From Lates calcarifer (lineage: Eukaryota > Chordata > Actinopteri > Centropomidae), in assembly GCF_001640805.2 (NCBI RefSeq), contig NC_066844.1, forward strand, positions 16,173,543 to 16,237,542: a DNA stretch of 64,000 bases, written 5' to 3'. The translations under genes and the position numbers were made by a program. The number at the start of each line of letters is the position of its first letter. Positions within the stretch are counted from its first letter, which is position 1. The notes under the pieces are model-generated. The model did no database searches and was not told the DNA's origin. It worked only from the letters and a program-made list of their open reading frames with translations. Below, piece after piece: positions 50,591-62,462 of this stretch.

Positions 50591-53296
50591 GCATACACTA
50601 GACATTTAAATGCTCTTCACTAAAAAAAAAAAAACCCCAACAGCCTCTCTCCCAGACTGATCAGGAATCAGAGTGTATTTCTTTCCAGGCTGTATTATAT
50701 TATAGAGCCACTGTGATGAACGAGACTTTGCTAGCTATAAATTTCTGGAAGCAGAAAATATTCTCCCTTTCATATGGCGGCGCAAGTTGCTAACTAGGGC
50801 CCTCCCTAGTACTCAAATTTACAGCACCGTGTTACTGCATTAACTCCAGGCTCTGTGCGTGTATGTGTGTGAGCGTTTCTGGCAGAGGCTGCATATGGAA
50901 GTGTTTATTTCCTTTCTCTCAGCAGGAAGTTGGACACCCCTCCTCGCGCCAACCATTCTTCCACCTTTGTATTCTCTGACAGCAGTGGAACGACTTCACT
51001 TCCTCCCTTATAGCCTGGCTTTAGGAAAGATCTCTGGCTTCAATTTCAGGGTGTGTGTTTATATCTATGCGAGTGTGTATGTGTGTGTTTTTGTAAGTGA
51101 GTAAGAGGGAGAGATAGAAGTCATATGTGTACAGTATAAGCTACTTTGAGCTGAATTTGTGTTTATGTGTGTCAGTGCTCAGCTTAAGCTCTGCATTTAA
51201 ATACACTGGAGGGACACTCAGTTACCAACTAAATAGACCATGAAATGCTGTCTCACTAATGCAGCACTTTTTGTAATCCCACTAAAGAGGTACATATACA
51301 CATGTGTGCAGCCTTTCCTCTTGTTTGCTGAAGAATTGTCTTTCTTTTCCTAATTAGCTCAAGTGTAGGCTGGTGTATTGAGTGTGAATGGGCATTGGTC
51401 ACACTTGGCACTTGCGGTTACACACTCTGTCAGAGGAAGAGAAAGGCCAACTAATTTACGATAGCGAGTTTAGTTTAGGGTGGGGGAGGCAGTCAGGCTG
51501 TTCTCTTTGCTTTCCTTTGAAGACTGCTCTTATCCAGTGTCCTCAGATTGTGTAGCAGAGGAGTGTGTATTTCTGTGGAATGCGTCAGGATTTAGACACA
51601 TCTGACAAAAGTTCCAGAGGAAGAGTCCTGAACATCAAGGAACATCGAAACCAGAGAGAAAAGAGAGAGAAACACTCTCCTTATATTTTTGAACATCAGT
51701 TGACTACACAACATTATGGTTTGCTGTTATTCTGAATGACCTTTACTATGGCCTACACTGGAAATCAAAGCATGTGCATAGTTTCCAAATGCAGCTGTTG
51801 CTTTTATAGCTGTTGTAGCTATTACTAAGGAAGCAGGTGACGAGATCATTGCCGGTTTCCCCTTGAGGCCTTTTCAGTATAATACTGAGCCAGATCTAAG
51901 GAAATCTGTCATCACTCTCTTTTCTCAGTGGTCAGTTCTTGAGGATTTGTAGCACAGTCATTTAACCACGGTCTGCTTTTCTCCATCTGTCTTATCATGA
52001 AATGATGAGTCCCTTATGTGTGTCAGAATGCACAATGACATAAATGCCCTAAGCTTAATATCAGGCTGCATTGGTTTAGTAACCGTTAACCAAGACAAAG
52101 TGTAGGATAAGTTGACAAATCTTCTCAAAAGGCCTTCTGACTGCCTGGTTAGCATAATCCCCCAGCTAGGAGATACAACCATCCTCTGTTTTGGTGAAAT
52201 TAGCCTCCAGCCTCAGAGCAGGTGAATGCCTCAATCAAAGGCTTTTTATTTTTTGAAGAACATTAAGATCTGGAAAATATGCATGTTGTTTCAGGTGCTT
52301 AAAGAGTAACTTCATGCTAAATCCACATTTTTGAGGTAGTAATTTTGTGTACAGTCACAGAATATCCTGGTACTGTTTTACAGTGTTCACTGCGTCCAAA
52401 GTTATTTTCTCTTATTTTCCAGCAGTTCTGTCCTCTTGACCAAAAAAAAATCTCTGAAAAGTCAGGTGTTCCATAGGACACCACACTCCTTATATCCCCT
52501 CCAAGTGGCATTACTTCTATTACTGGTAGCAGTAGTATTGTTGATTGTCGATCAGTGTTATGGTATTTGGGGCTACACATCATCTGTTCTGTCTGCACCG
52601 ATCCAGCATTTTCTCTCTTGATTGTTGATTCTGGTACCTCAACTCAAAGTACATCTGACTCATTTTTATGTGAGGTCTCATCAAGGATTGCTGTGGCACT
52701 AAAAACACTAAGTCAGCAGCCTGTTGTGACTGAATAAATAAAACTGAAAGTGTTTGTGGAAACACTTTTTATATGCCATTTTATAATGGCATTGACAAAT
52801 AAACTGTATGTATTCCACCAGTCAGATGCATTAAAATGGCTGAAAACAGCTGAAACATGCTGTTGTTGTTGAAGGTAGAAAGTAGAAAGGAGGACACTGA
52901 AACAATAATCTGACAGGGGGATTGGAGAGGGTGTGGAGTTCAACAGCCTGGGTTTGAATGCATTTTTCAAATTTGTGAATGGGGTGTGTTCTTACTAAAA
53001 CACACTGTTAAGTTGCTCTATAAGCTTTATGGCACCGTGTTTTGAGTTTTGGTTTTGAGCATTACATCAGTTGTGCATCCAAAATGACTCGCAGTAACAA
53101 AGCAACCTTTTGAATGGCAAGTGCTGCAAATGTGAAATACATGAGTGGCGAAATTTTGTACCAAGTAGCTGACACAGTGTCTCTGCAAGCCTTCACTGTG
53201 TACAGAGTCTTTGCAATGCTTGAGCAGGGGCAGCTCTGTTCTTTGTACTGTGTGAAGTCAAGAATGGGATCATATGCATGCCTGCAGATAGTAGTG

Positions 53297-53323
53297 GTGT
53301 GTGTGTGTGTGTGTGTGTGTGTG
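53297..53323 (+). repeat. (GT)n microsatellite
   Basis: About 13 units. Confidence 0.9.
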
Positions 53324-54180
53324 CATGTTTGTGTGCCCGTATGCGTGCCAGACAGGCTGACGTGGCCAAGTCTTTCTGTCAGCTCTGCTACTGTTAAACT
53401 CAGATGAGATGTGGTTATGTCTGCGGCGGGAACAACTCGGAAGCAAAATGATGGGATTGGTCGTGGCTGTGGGCATTATTAATATGGCTGAGACGAGCCC
53501 CAGTAGCAAGTGGATGTGCCCAAGAAAAATGCTGCCAGCCTCTTGAAAAGTTGAGGGTTTTATAAGTTCTTTTTAAATCAGCAGGGACTGAAAGCACAAA
53601 GAAACTCAGTTAAGTGCTCATGCATTTTTAACTACACCTCATGTTTCTGCGATATTACTGCGCTGCATATTTGACTTCTTGCGATACAAGATAGTAAAAA
53701 GACACTTAGAAGCTTACATGGAGTTAATTTGTTGTCGTTAAAGCAATCCTCAGCTTGTTATCTTTCTAGTTGTGGTTACATCCAGAAAATCTATACTTTA
53801 TCTCTCAGGCTCTTTGAGATATAAAGGCCTTTCTTCCAAAGTCTTCTTCCTTCTTTTCTTCACCTTTAATTATGTTCTGGTTGAGGCCTTGGGGTGTGTT
53901 TACACAAATCCCATTAATGTAAAGTCTTTGGGAAGCTTACTCACGCACATTTCATGTGCACACGCAGACAAAACAAGGGAGTATCTACAGGTTTAGAGAA
54001 CAGTCTAGCCCTGATTAAGAGGATTTAGACACGAGTCTGTCTGTCTGTCCGCGGCAGTGAGATGCACACCACATAGCCACACGCACTCGTGCACACTCAC
54101 AAGCCCCAAACTCTCGGGGTCTTCCTGCGGTGGCAATTATGCGGCACACAACAATAGCTTGCTGAGCCACACTGCCTTAT

Positions 54181-54186
54181 TCCTCC

Positions 54187-54212
<26 letters not shown>
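54181..54212 (+). repeat. (CTC)n microsatellite
   Basis: Ten units; the opposite strand gives a glutamate run in a spurious ORF. Confidence 0.9.
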
Positions 54213-54217
<5 letters not shown>

Positions 54218-55739
54218 TCCTCACTCTATTCATCTTGTCTGCTCTCTTTATCTCTCCCCTCTCGAGTCTTCCATCTATTCTCTCCACGCTCATTGTCGCC
54301 TGAATATGGGAGGAATTGTGACGGCTCTTATTAAGGGGCAGCCTGTACTGACTGAGTCCCCCCACCCTGTCCTTTTTCCTGCTTAAGTCTCCTAATGAAA
54401 AGAATCGTCCAACAGGTCACTTCACAGCAGTTATGGATGACAGTGTGTGGCAAAGCATTGAAGATGGCTTTATGTGGATGGTAGTGAGGGGGAGAGTGTG
54501 GTGGATTATGAGTTTAAAAAGATGCCTGAGGGATATTTGAAATAATGAATACAGAATGATGTGTGCTAGTCTGTTCTGTTAGGAAATGATTATTGGCGTA
54601 TGTGTAGAAGTATCTATTAGTATCTATTTTAGGAAGTAAATTTACTAATTTGCTGTTTGCTAAGCTAAGTTGCCACAACTTACTGTTGCTATGCTACATA
54701 TGCAGTTCACAGTCACAGTGATTTATCACATGAAATGCTTTTTGATTTCAACAGAGGTAGTCAAAGTCTCATTTCTGGCCATAATGAGGACTAGCCACTG
54801 TGTCTGGCAGAGGTAAAGCTATCTTGGATAATGAGTTTGGCTGAAGTTGCTGGAGTGTAAACTTCCTCAAATCAACAAAGCCGCTAATGTACCCCTCACT
54901 GTGATAAAGTAGCATTCAGGACCTGCTTCCACATAGCTGGGAAATACTACACAGTGGATGGGCTGTCATGAACAGAGCAGTGATGAAACTCCCCGAAATA
55001 ATGTAGAAAGAAATGCTTCTTGATCTGAGATAGGTTACTTCTATAGTAAACTAACAAGCTGAACATGCTAACATTTGCAATAAATGCTTGAGCAGACAGA
55101 AACACATTGTTTAACCAATTTCTAATAATTTTTCTGTAGAATCTGATGCATATTCAGGCATTACCACACTTAATCTCTGAAGGAAAATGACAGTAATGTA
55201 TCTGAAACTGCTTAGTTTGAGAAATTGCTCTCACCACAAGCTACCTGGTAAGAGATGTTATAGCATTTATGCATTTCTGTGTGCGTGGCTTGAGCACAGT
55301 TAAGAGGATGCCTGCAGCCCTCCCATCTGGAATTATCTGCCTGTGTAATGGTGAGCATCGTTGAGGCAGCCTTGATTGAGAAAGCATGCATGTCCTGTGG
55401 TTAGCTGGAAGCCTTCAGGACACCAAATGGTCTTGGTAATCTCTCATGATGGCAGGGGAGATATGGTTGTGTCATCAGCTTTGCAGGTGGCCTCCCAGTA
55501 CTGATAGATGTTCAGTAATAACTTTTTAGCAGCTAAGGGCCAAGCGCGTAACGGCTATCACAGCTATCTGATATCCGGACTGTGCCGAACTGTGCGGCCC
55601 CGCGTGATGACTGTGCATCAGCTGTTCTTGTGTGTCCCCTAAAGCTGCGCACTCACTGCATGACTCAATCACCACTTGTACCACTCACATTAAACCTCTA
55701 TTGTTTCCAGTAGTTTCATGCCTCTTCAGCCTAGTGGTA

Positions 55740-55745
55740 CACACA

Positions 55746-55791
<46 letters not shown>
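55740..55791 (+). repeat. (CA)n microsatellite, 52 bp
   Basis: One CC interruption after six units. Confidence 0.9.
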
Positions 55792-55793
<2 letters not shown>

Positions 55794-56325
55794 AATGATT
55801 CAATTTATGAAGGGGGACCACACACAAGAGTTTCTTTGCTTCTTGGAATGCTCTCTGGTCAGCTGAAATGCAAAACATCACTTAGGTTTTTAACTGATTG
55901 GGCTGAAAAAGGGCTGCAGAAGGAAGAGTGGTTTGTTCTCATTTGTGCCAAGAAATGAACAAAAGAAGTGAGCTAGATGTTGAAGGAGGAGGAGAATGGT
56001 CCCGTGCATTACTTAATGTTCATATTTAACATTTTATCATGAAATCTTTGGCTATTGTTATGTCTTTTGGCCATCTGCTATTTTTTGCTAACTATTCTTA
56101 AAGTCATTTAAAGAAATATCAAAAACCTGCATCAGTGACCTGGTCAAACTTAATGAGTGAATGCAGATTTGGTCCAGATCTACTCAGTTTGTCTCCAACA
56201 GTTCAGTTTAGGTAAACAGATTCTTGGAGGAGCTTTTGGTATAATTTCAACTTGTTAACTTCTCTGTAATTTTCCAGCTAGAAAACACACACACAAAAAA
56301 ATCACAAGTGTCCAGTAAGGCTTTA

Positions 56326-56366
56326 GTGTGTGTGTGTGTGTGTGTGTGTGCGTGTGTGTGTGTGTG
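56326..56366 (+). repeat. (GT)n microsatellite
   Basis: Interrupted once by CG. Confidence 0.9.
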
Positions 56367-59300
56367 GTCTTAATTATATCAAGCTGTAGGGGCAAAACAC
56401 TGAAGATAGACACAGCCCTAATTTTATCAACACCTCCTCACATACAGATAATGTAGGCCAAATAGGACTGAATATATATTTTTTTCCTTTCATCCTCTCA
56501 CCCTGTGGTCATAGTAACTGGATTTGTGCACACTGCACAAGTCTTGAAAGTCAAAATGATGCTAACTATTTGCAAATACCACTTGCTCCAAGTCTAAGTG
56601 GGTGCACACAGCCTTGGAAGCACAGTTCAGCTGTGGGACCGGTTGACTGCTTTGACTGCCTTGGTAGCACTGAGCACCATGGCAGCACAAAGTTACGCTG
56701 TCCCATTGTGTGCGTTTGTGTGTCTGATAGTCGAACATAAAGGTCAGTATGCATATGAGTACTTAAAGGTCAGTACGCATACTGTATGAAAACTACAATA
56801 GAGAGACTTTGTCCTCATTTTTAGCAGACATAGAGAGTCCATACAACCATCATTTACTGTACAGGCCTCATTATAGCAGTACAGTGAGTAAAATGTGACG
56901 GCTCACTGATAGAATCTTAATTAGACAAGCGGAGACTAATTAGCAAAGACAGGAAAAAGATTGAGCCTTAATTAAGAGGTCACCGGTGTCCATCTTCTCT
57001 CTCCACTACTGGTATCAGTCACAGATGTTAATGTCTATTGTCTTGAGGTGACGTCCGTTTATGTGACAGCTCTGCCACCTTCTATATGTCAGCATCAGCA
57101 GCTGAGCCACTCTGTTTCACCAACTTCAGGAAGTTCCTTAAGTGGATTCGGTTTTTGAAGTATTCCACAGACAATGTGGCAAAAAAAAAAACAAACAAAA
57201 CAATCCATCAGTCTGATAGATAACCTACATTTTTTAATGCATTATTGTCCATCATGTGAAAATTTATGATGATTTATTGTACAGTGTCAAAACTGAGAGG
57301 GTGCTGAAAATTTTATCTGTACAATATGGCTAAGGTTTATGGCTGATATAATTGCAATTTACTCTTTATGTAAATTTTCACACCTTGACTTCACATTTTC
57401 ACACGATTAGGATAATCCTCTTCCTTAAAGAGGAAGAAAGTGTACATCTTCATCACAACTCTCTCTCCCGGGTTTTATAGCATATGAACATCATGTCCCT
57501 TTCCTGAATAAATTTGACATTGAGTTAAGTCTACATTAGTTTTGCACTCACTCTAACAGCAGCTGCTATAAAATGGATTCAGCTGAGTAATCTGAAGAAA
57601 CTTGCCATTTGAGTGGGAGTCAATTTGTGTCCATAATTCAAGAAAATCTTCTACTGTATATGACATATGTGGCAAACATATGCAATGCCTGAACACACAC
57701 TTATCTGTCCAGAGAACATGAGGTTGTTTCTTCATTCCTTGTAGCTGTAAAAATTATGGCGACTTGACTTGATATATCTTTTGTACGCAGTATGTTGCCT
57801 CTCTAGTTTCTTTTCATGTCTGATCTTATATAGACTTAACACCACAAAATGCAGTTAACATATGTTATGAGGCGGAGAAGCTTGGCTTTTTACTCAGATT
57901 TTAATATTTCAAGTGAAAACGCCCATTTCTCACATAAAATGCCACTCTAAACTTTGTGGTTGTAATTAAAGCAAAACACAGGCCTCACAAAAATTTATAT
58001 GAACATTACAAAAAAGCCTCTTGCCATTACAGAGATGCTGTTCTATCACTATCAGGCAGTCGTATGTGTGTTTTTGATAACTAAAGTGGCATCCCTATCT
58101 ACCTAAAATCACATTTCCCACTTCACAGTGTTAAATTCTTGCATGTTCAGGATGCGGCTTGTCCAATAACCAGGGTTTTCAGAGAATAAAAATGACAGTA
58201 GGGACAGTCTCAGACAGCTGTGTCATGCTAGTAGTGGCTACCGTGATGCCTAATCTGATGCCCATATGGAAATAGTGCCATACAGCAGGATTATGACTTG
58301 ACACAGAGCCTCCAGCACTTGTCATCATGCCTGTATTTTCACTTTATCTAATGACTGCTCAGCAGCACACTGACTGACTGTCTTGGTCTTGATGGAGGCT
58401 TTGTTAAGCTGAGGTTTACCACACATAGCAGACTGTTGATACTATTTGCAAGGCTTTTATGTGGGCATCATGTGATTTTTATTTTAGCTGTGTGTTGGGT
58501 CAATTGAGCAGGATTTTGTGGGCTGGGTTGGAATTACTATTTGTTTCTTGGTAATGCCCCAGTACCATCAGCTTCAGTTTTACTCAGACACACACAGATA
58601 GACATACTGTATGCTCACATTTGAAATTAAATAGGTGACCCATTACTGTGCATTAAATATGGAAGCTTAAAACATGCAGATTTATTTTCCTAAACTTTGG
58701 ATGCACGGCAATTGTTTCTCACTCTTTGTCTCTCATCGTGCACACACACACACCAGTTTCTCTGCACTCTGCTCTCTGTTCAGGAATGCTTTGTTTACAT
58801 AGCTGTAGCTGGCCCAGATCAGTATTTTAGTCTCTCAGGTGTCTGCTGTGTGTCACTGACAGTTATTTTATTGGTCCCAGTATGGCTTGTACTCCAGCAA
58901 ATGCTGCTGCACCTTACCCAAAACCCTCCCCTGCCTAAAAAAAGTACGAAATTGCTCACCTGGTCTACTGTTAGCTTGTCTTAAATGTTGCCACTGTGAT
59001 GAGTGCATGTCTTCAGCATATATACTCTGACTTTTCCATCCCTATACTTACCTGCCTGACATTGTTTATCAGTGCCAGAGATAAGACTAGGCCAGTTAGT
59101 ACAACTATGACTTATAGTCCAGTCAATTTAGACTGTTAGCTGCGAATGACGGCCACTCTGGCTGGAAGTCATCTTCCTACCCGCTCCTGGAAATGAATTT
59201 CCTCAGCCAGCCCCATCATTGTAAAACCTATGTGCAACATCAGCATGCTTTTTTTAAAAATATGATCTCTCTGTCTCACACCTCTATCCCTCCATCCTCC

Positions 59301-61276
59301 CCTCTCTTTTATGTTCCCGCTCAATGCACCTTGCTATGAAATGACAGTTCCTATACCGGTGATGTATTGGACCAATCTGTTTAACAGACAGAGAATCACC
59401 TATTTTCTTAAAAACTCAATGGCGCAAATAGGCAGAAGATTGCTGGCGAACACAGACGTCCCTCCATGTCCTCAAGCTGTGCTGGGTTCCAGAGCTCATA
59501 AATTAGACAAGAAATCTAATTTCCCTGTGGGGCTCTTAGGCTCTGAGTACTCACAGCCACACTGTTTCTTTTCAGGGGCGGTTGATTTCTATTCTTCTTG
59601 ATGTAAATGGGCTGATAAAGGGACAGTCGGGGCTGGATTGTGGCCTAGTTGCATGCTGAGTCACCGTGGACAAGTAGTACTCTCTTCCTGTCACACTGAC
59701 TCTGGGGTTTTTTAGCAGCGCGCATGACAGGCCTGTTTTGGAGTTGTCGCTACACGGCTGGAGATACTGTTGTTGCGAGAGGGAGTTTATTACAAGCGTC
59801 GAATTGTGTTGGTCCCAAGACTCTTGAGGGTCAGAGAAAGCACCACACACTTCAGAACAATGTTATCACAGAGAGCAGCTGGAAAAGAAGAGTGGGAGCG
59901 ACTGTGATAAGCAGAGTAATTTTCAGCATTGTCATATGTAACCAAGCCCGGCTGCTGAGTTCTTGTCTCCCTTTGAAGGGACCTTTTTTTGGTTGTTGTT
60001 GTTCAGCTTTTTTTAGATCCATTTTCGCTATCTCTGACTCTCTGTTGCTCCAACTCTAATTCCCATGTGTCACTTCCTCAGTCCATTGTGCTGCCTCTGT
60101 CCACCATGCTCTTTGTTTTGGTTGATATTCAGAGGTACGCTTGACATTTCCTGCTCTGTTGGTATAGAGGAGGTACATGTCTGGGACACATGGAAATTCG
60201 AGAACATGCCGAGCAGTCCGACAGGTCTCAGCATAATGGAACGTTTGGCAGGGGTGTGTTTCACACTCATTGTTCAAACACAAATGGGCCAATGAGATGA
60301 GACTTGATAAAAACCGCCAACTGCTTATCAAAGGGTCATTATGTGAAACCTGTTTCATGCCTTCAGTTTGTTTGTTTGTTTGTTTGAGGATAATAAAAAG
60401 TCATAGGTTTGTTAGGTTTATTATTCATGTTCATCTTCCCCTTCTCTACCAATAAACCATACCAACAACCAATGAGTCTCGCTGGTCAGTATCAGCCTCA
60501 TCTCTTCAGAACATTTAGAGGCGCATACATTAAACTTCTACATGTCGATTCTAACAACAGTATTTGTGAGGTTAAAAAATCAGGCAGTGATATACTTTAT
60601 TGATTTTTTTAATCATTCATTCAGTCATCATTAATAAACATATGTAAATCATAAATCTTCTTAGAAGTCATAAAAGAGAACTAAGCTAAGATTGTCCCAT
60701 TGAGATTATTTGTATATTACTTCAATTATTTACTACAATCCCACATTTTTCAATTTTTTCTTCCAGAGCATGTAAGACAAATAGTAATCTAGGAAGACTC
60801 CACCCATGCTGCCAGTGAGTTGGTGTGTTTATTAGCTCCATGTGGCCCCAGCCTTTTCGCTGTCCTTTTGGTAGGAATGGTCGGAATCTTATATAGCCAG
60901 TCGGGGCTGTTTGCCTGTTTATCGTCATGGCGTCTCTGGTTTGCTGTCAGTTGACAGCCCAGGAACATGCCAGCATCAGACATTCTTTATGAGTCGTTTA
61001 CAACATAAGAGGGACATTTGAAAAATGAATAAGACGTGGTTTGAGTTCAGTTGTCTTAAAACTGAATTGTTTCAGCCCACAGATATATCCCCTGTAGGGC
61101 AAAATAGAATTTCTTAAATCGCAGGTGTGGACAAAAGGGGTTTTTCCTTAATAGGGATGTAATTTGTAAGCAATTTCCTGACTCAGTTGTTGGTCATAAT
61201 GATCAGTAATTGATTAATCACCTGACAAAGCAGTCCTACATACAAACTGTCCTTTCTGTTCTGCTGTTTGTGGGTG

Positions 61277-61299
61277 CGTGTGTGTGTGTGTGTGTGTGT
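61277..61299 (+). repeat. (GT)n microsatellite
   Basis: About ten units beside the CpG-richer patch that follows. Confidence 0.85.
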
Positions 61300-61869
61300 A
61301 CTGGCGCCTGTTCCCATACCTGAACCAGTCAGACAGGTTGGGGTGAAACTGCAGCATACCTCCACTGCACCTGTCAGCAGGTGCACTGGGTGATGCTCTG
61401 CTGCAGAACGCATCACGAGGGCGGGAGAAAGATCAGAGATCAGAGGCTACTGTGTTTCCAGGAAGTGTGGTCGCACCCGCATGCGCCCTGTTTTTACTAC
61501 GCCCTCGCTTCCTCACTGGTGAATGCAAATTCCTCAGGGGGCAGTGAAACCTCGCCGGACTTAACATTTGAATTGCCCGACTGTGTGTAAAGCGTCGGAA
61601 CTGTGTGTTCACCGTTGATGGCACTCCACAGAGATTGATTATCTCAGCGAGGTTTGGGCCGACGCGTCTTTACCCTGGTTAAATACCACACTTGAGTGCT
61701 CTCTGTCCCTCCACTCTTATCCCCCTCTGTTCATCTGGAGAGTGTAAACATGACGTCTGAGGTGATTGGTGTCAGGTGACCTTTTTGGTTGCTGTGGCAA
61801 CGGGGTCCTAAATCCCAAGGCGCCGGTCATCTCCAGGGGCTTGGCTGATTACTAAATAAAATCTTCCCG

Positions 61870-61890
61870 CACACCCACACACACCCACAC

Positions 61891-61942
<52 letters not shown>

Positions 61943-61946
61943 ACAG
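61870..61946 (+). repeat. (CA)n microsatellite with CCCACACA variant units
   Basis: Starts as ACACACCC-type units and becomes a pure CA run, then CAGACA. Confidence 0.9.
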
Positions 61947-62224
61947 ATTTGGACAGCGGTAGATAAACAGTGGTGGGGAGAGGAGAAGCTTTTAGTCTCA
62001 TGATGTTGCAGGCAGATAACTTTGTTTAGCTGTCTGAGTACGGACAGACCACATTCCTGCCATCTCTCTGCGCAGACAGCGAGGTACAACAGTCCTGTTG
62101 TACACATCTGTCTGGAGCTGGGTCTTTGCCACTTGTTGGTGTGTTGGGTGCTTGTGTTATTTTATAAAAACAGGATATTAAATAAAGGATTTGTGGAACT
62201 CTGTTAGGAGCTGTAATGATTTGT

Positions 62225-62462
62225 GTATTATTTGGCAACTAGTTTGATAATTTATTAGTTGTTTAAGTTATGTTACAAGCAAAAATGCCAAACATTCACT
62301 GGTTTAAGTCTCATTACAGCTAATTCTTTGTCTCTGAACTGAATGGGAACATCTCTGTGGGAGATGGGGAATTTTAACAGGCATTTTCTCTATTTTTTGA
62401 CATTTTTAATTAAGAAAATAATTAGCAGATTAACAGATTATTGTTGGGTGCAGTATAAAATT
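62225..62462 (+). repeat. Dispersed teleost repeat, CGATTAAT family, copy 3
   Basis: Blocks TTGATAATTTATTAGTTGTT, AAGCAAAAATGCCAAACATT and AAGAAAATAATTAGCAGATT followed by GATTATTGTTGGGTGCAG. Same orientation as copy 1. It lies in magi1 intron 1. Confidence 0.7.

Noticed and set aside
57553..57735. Possible transposase fragment (HVLWTDK on the minus strand)
   Set aside because: The resemblance to Tc1-type WTDE motifs is limited to four residues, with no flanking transposase blocks or inverted repeats.
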